The notes beneath the pieces are model-generated. The model saw only the letters and a program-made list of their open reading frames with translations, made no database searches and was not told where the DNA came from. A stretch of DNA of 25,256 bases from an uncultured Verrucomicrobiota bacterium (GTDB taxonomy: Bacteria; Verrucomicrobiota; Verrucomicrobiia; Limisphaerales; UBA9464): assembly GCA_903925515.1 (NCBI GenBank), contig CAIYFP010000180.1, forward strand, positions 1 to 25,256. Direction: 5' to 3'. Position numbers and translations under genes: made by a program. Below, in pieces: positions 24,958 to 25,256 of this stretch; within the stretch, counting starts at the first letter, position 1; each line of letters opens with the position of its first letter.

Positions 24958-25256
24958 CTAGCAACCCATGTCCTCGCGCAAAGGTTGCAGCCTCTTGCAG
25001 AGCGCGCGCCGCGCCCGGTGGATGTCCGTCTTCACCTTGCCAAGGCTCGCCCCCAGCTCCCGCGCGATCTCCGCGTAGTCAAGGTCCTCGAAGTGGTAGA
25101 GCACCAGCGCTGCCCGCTGGTCCGGCGGGAGCTGCGCGATCGCCTCCTCCAGCACGGCCCTCTGCTCAAGGCCCAGCACCTGCTCCATCTGCGTCCCGGG
25201 CACCGACAACGTGGACTCAAACGACGGCCCGTCCGGGTCGTCCGGCGCAAGGTCGG
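24958..25256 (-). CDS. Sigma-70 family (ECF-like) RNA polymerase sigma factor, 5' end off the window
   Basis: The frame is open from the right edge to TAG 24958, about 98 residues visible. They contain a full region 4: LEEAIAQLPPDQRAALVLYHFEDLDYAEIARELGASLGKVKTDIHRARRAL, the -35 recognition helix-turn-helix of ECF-type factors. The visible part upstream is an acidic linker (APDDPDGPS). Region 2 should lie beyond the edge. It heads a three-gene run with the small membrane protein and the RDD fusion, which it probably controls. Confidence 0.92.
   Translation of the reverse strand, partial: DLAPDDPDGPSFESTLSVPGTQMEQVLGLEQRAVLEEAIAQLPPDQRAALVLYHFEDLDYAEIARELGASLGKVKTDIHRARRALCKRLQPLREDMGC

Noticed and set aside
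1..25256. CRISPR array, tRNA, insertion sequence or prophage
   Set aside because: No regular repeats, cloverleaf-like segments, transposase or integrase motifs or flanking terminal repeats were seen.

Overview
This is a GC-rich window (third codon positions are almost all G or C) from a Gram-negative, didermic bacterium. It carries a TonB-dependent outer-membrane receptor, several exported proteins, a lipoprotein and a sensor kinase with an exported beta-propeller. The gene complement and protein style fit Verrucomicrobiota best. That placement is inference, because no rRNA or marker gene is present. No tRNA, rRNA, CRISPR array, insertion sequence or phage gene was seen.

Layout. Positions 1-2613 (minus): a SIS-domain protein cut by the left edge, preceded by a two-domain GTP cyclohydrolase II-like protein whose second domain has lost its zinc ligands. 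Positions 2898-11110 (plus): a purine-scavenging cluster holding a TonB-dependent receptor, a NUP-family purine nucleoside protein, an ADA2/ADGF-like adenosine deaminase, an S-adenosylmethionine hydroxide adenosyltransferase, an AzgA-type purine permease and an MTA/SAH nucleosidase-like lipoprotein. All four enzyme-like proteins carry export signals, so the set reads as a purine salvage line working outside the inner membrane that ends in uptake of the free base.

Positions 11135-16440 (minus): a PlsC-type acyltransferase, a family 2 glycosyltransferase, a beta-propeller histidine kinase and its LuxR-type response regulator. The regulator gene runs head-on into the purine cluster with 24 nt between stop codons. 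Positions 16719-22466 (minus): ftsK, fdhD (overlapping ATGA), a LON-domain protein and a CNT-family nucleoside transporter, closely spaced and probably co-transcribed. Positions 22852-25256 (minus): a sigma-70 family factor cut by the right edge, a small membrane protein (possible anti-sigma) and an exported beta-repeat/membrane/RDD fusion.

Two sequence-level traits span the window. The plus strand is strongly C-rich and G-poor whatever the gene orientation, which suggests one side of a replichore. Codons before Trp (TGG) end in A or T far more often than elsewhere in these genes.
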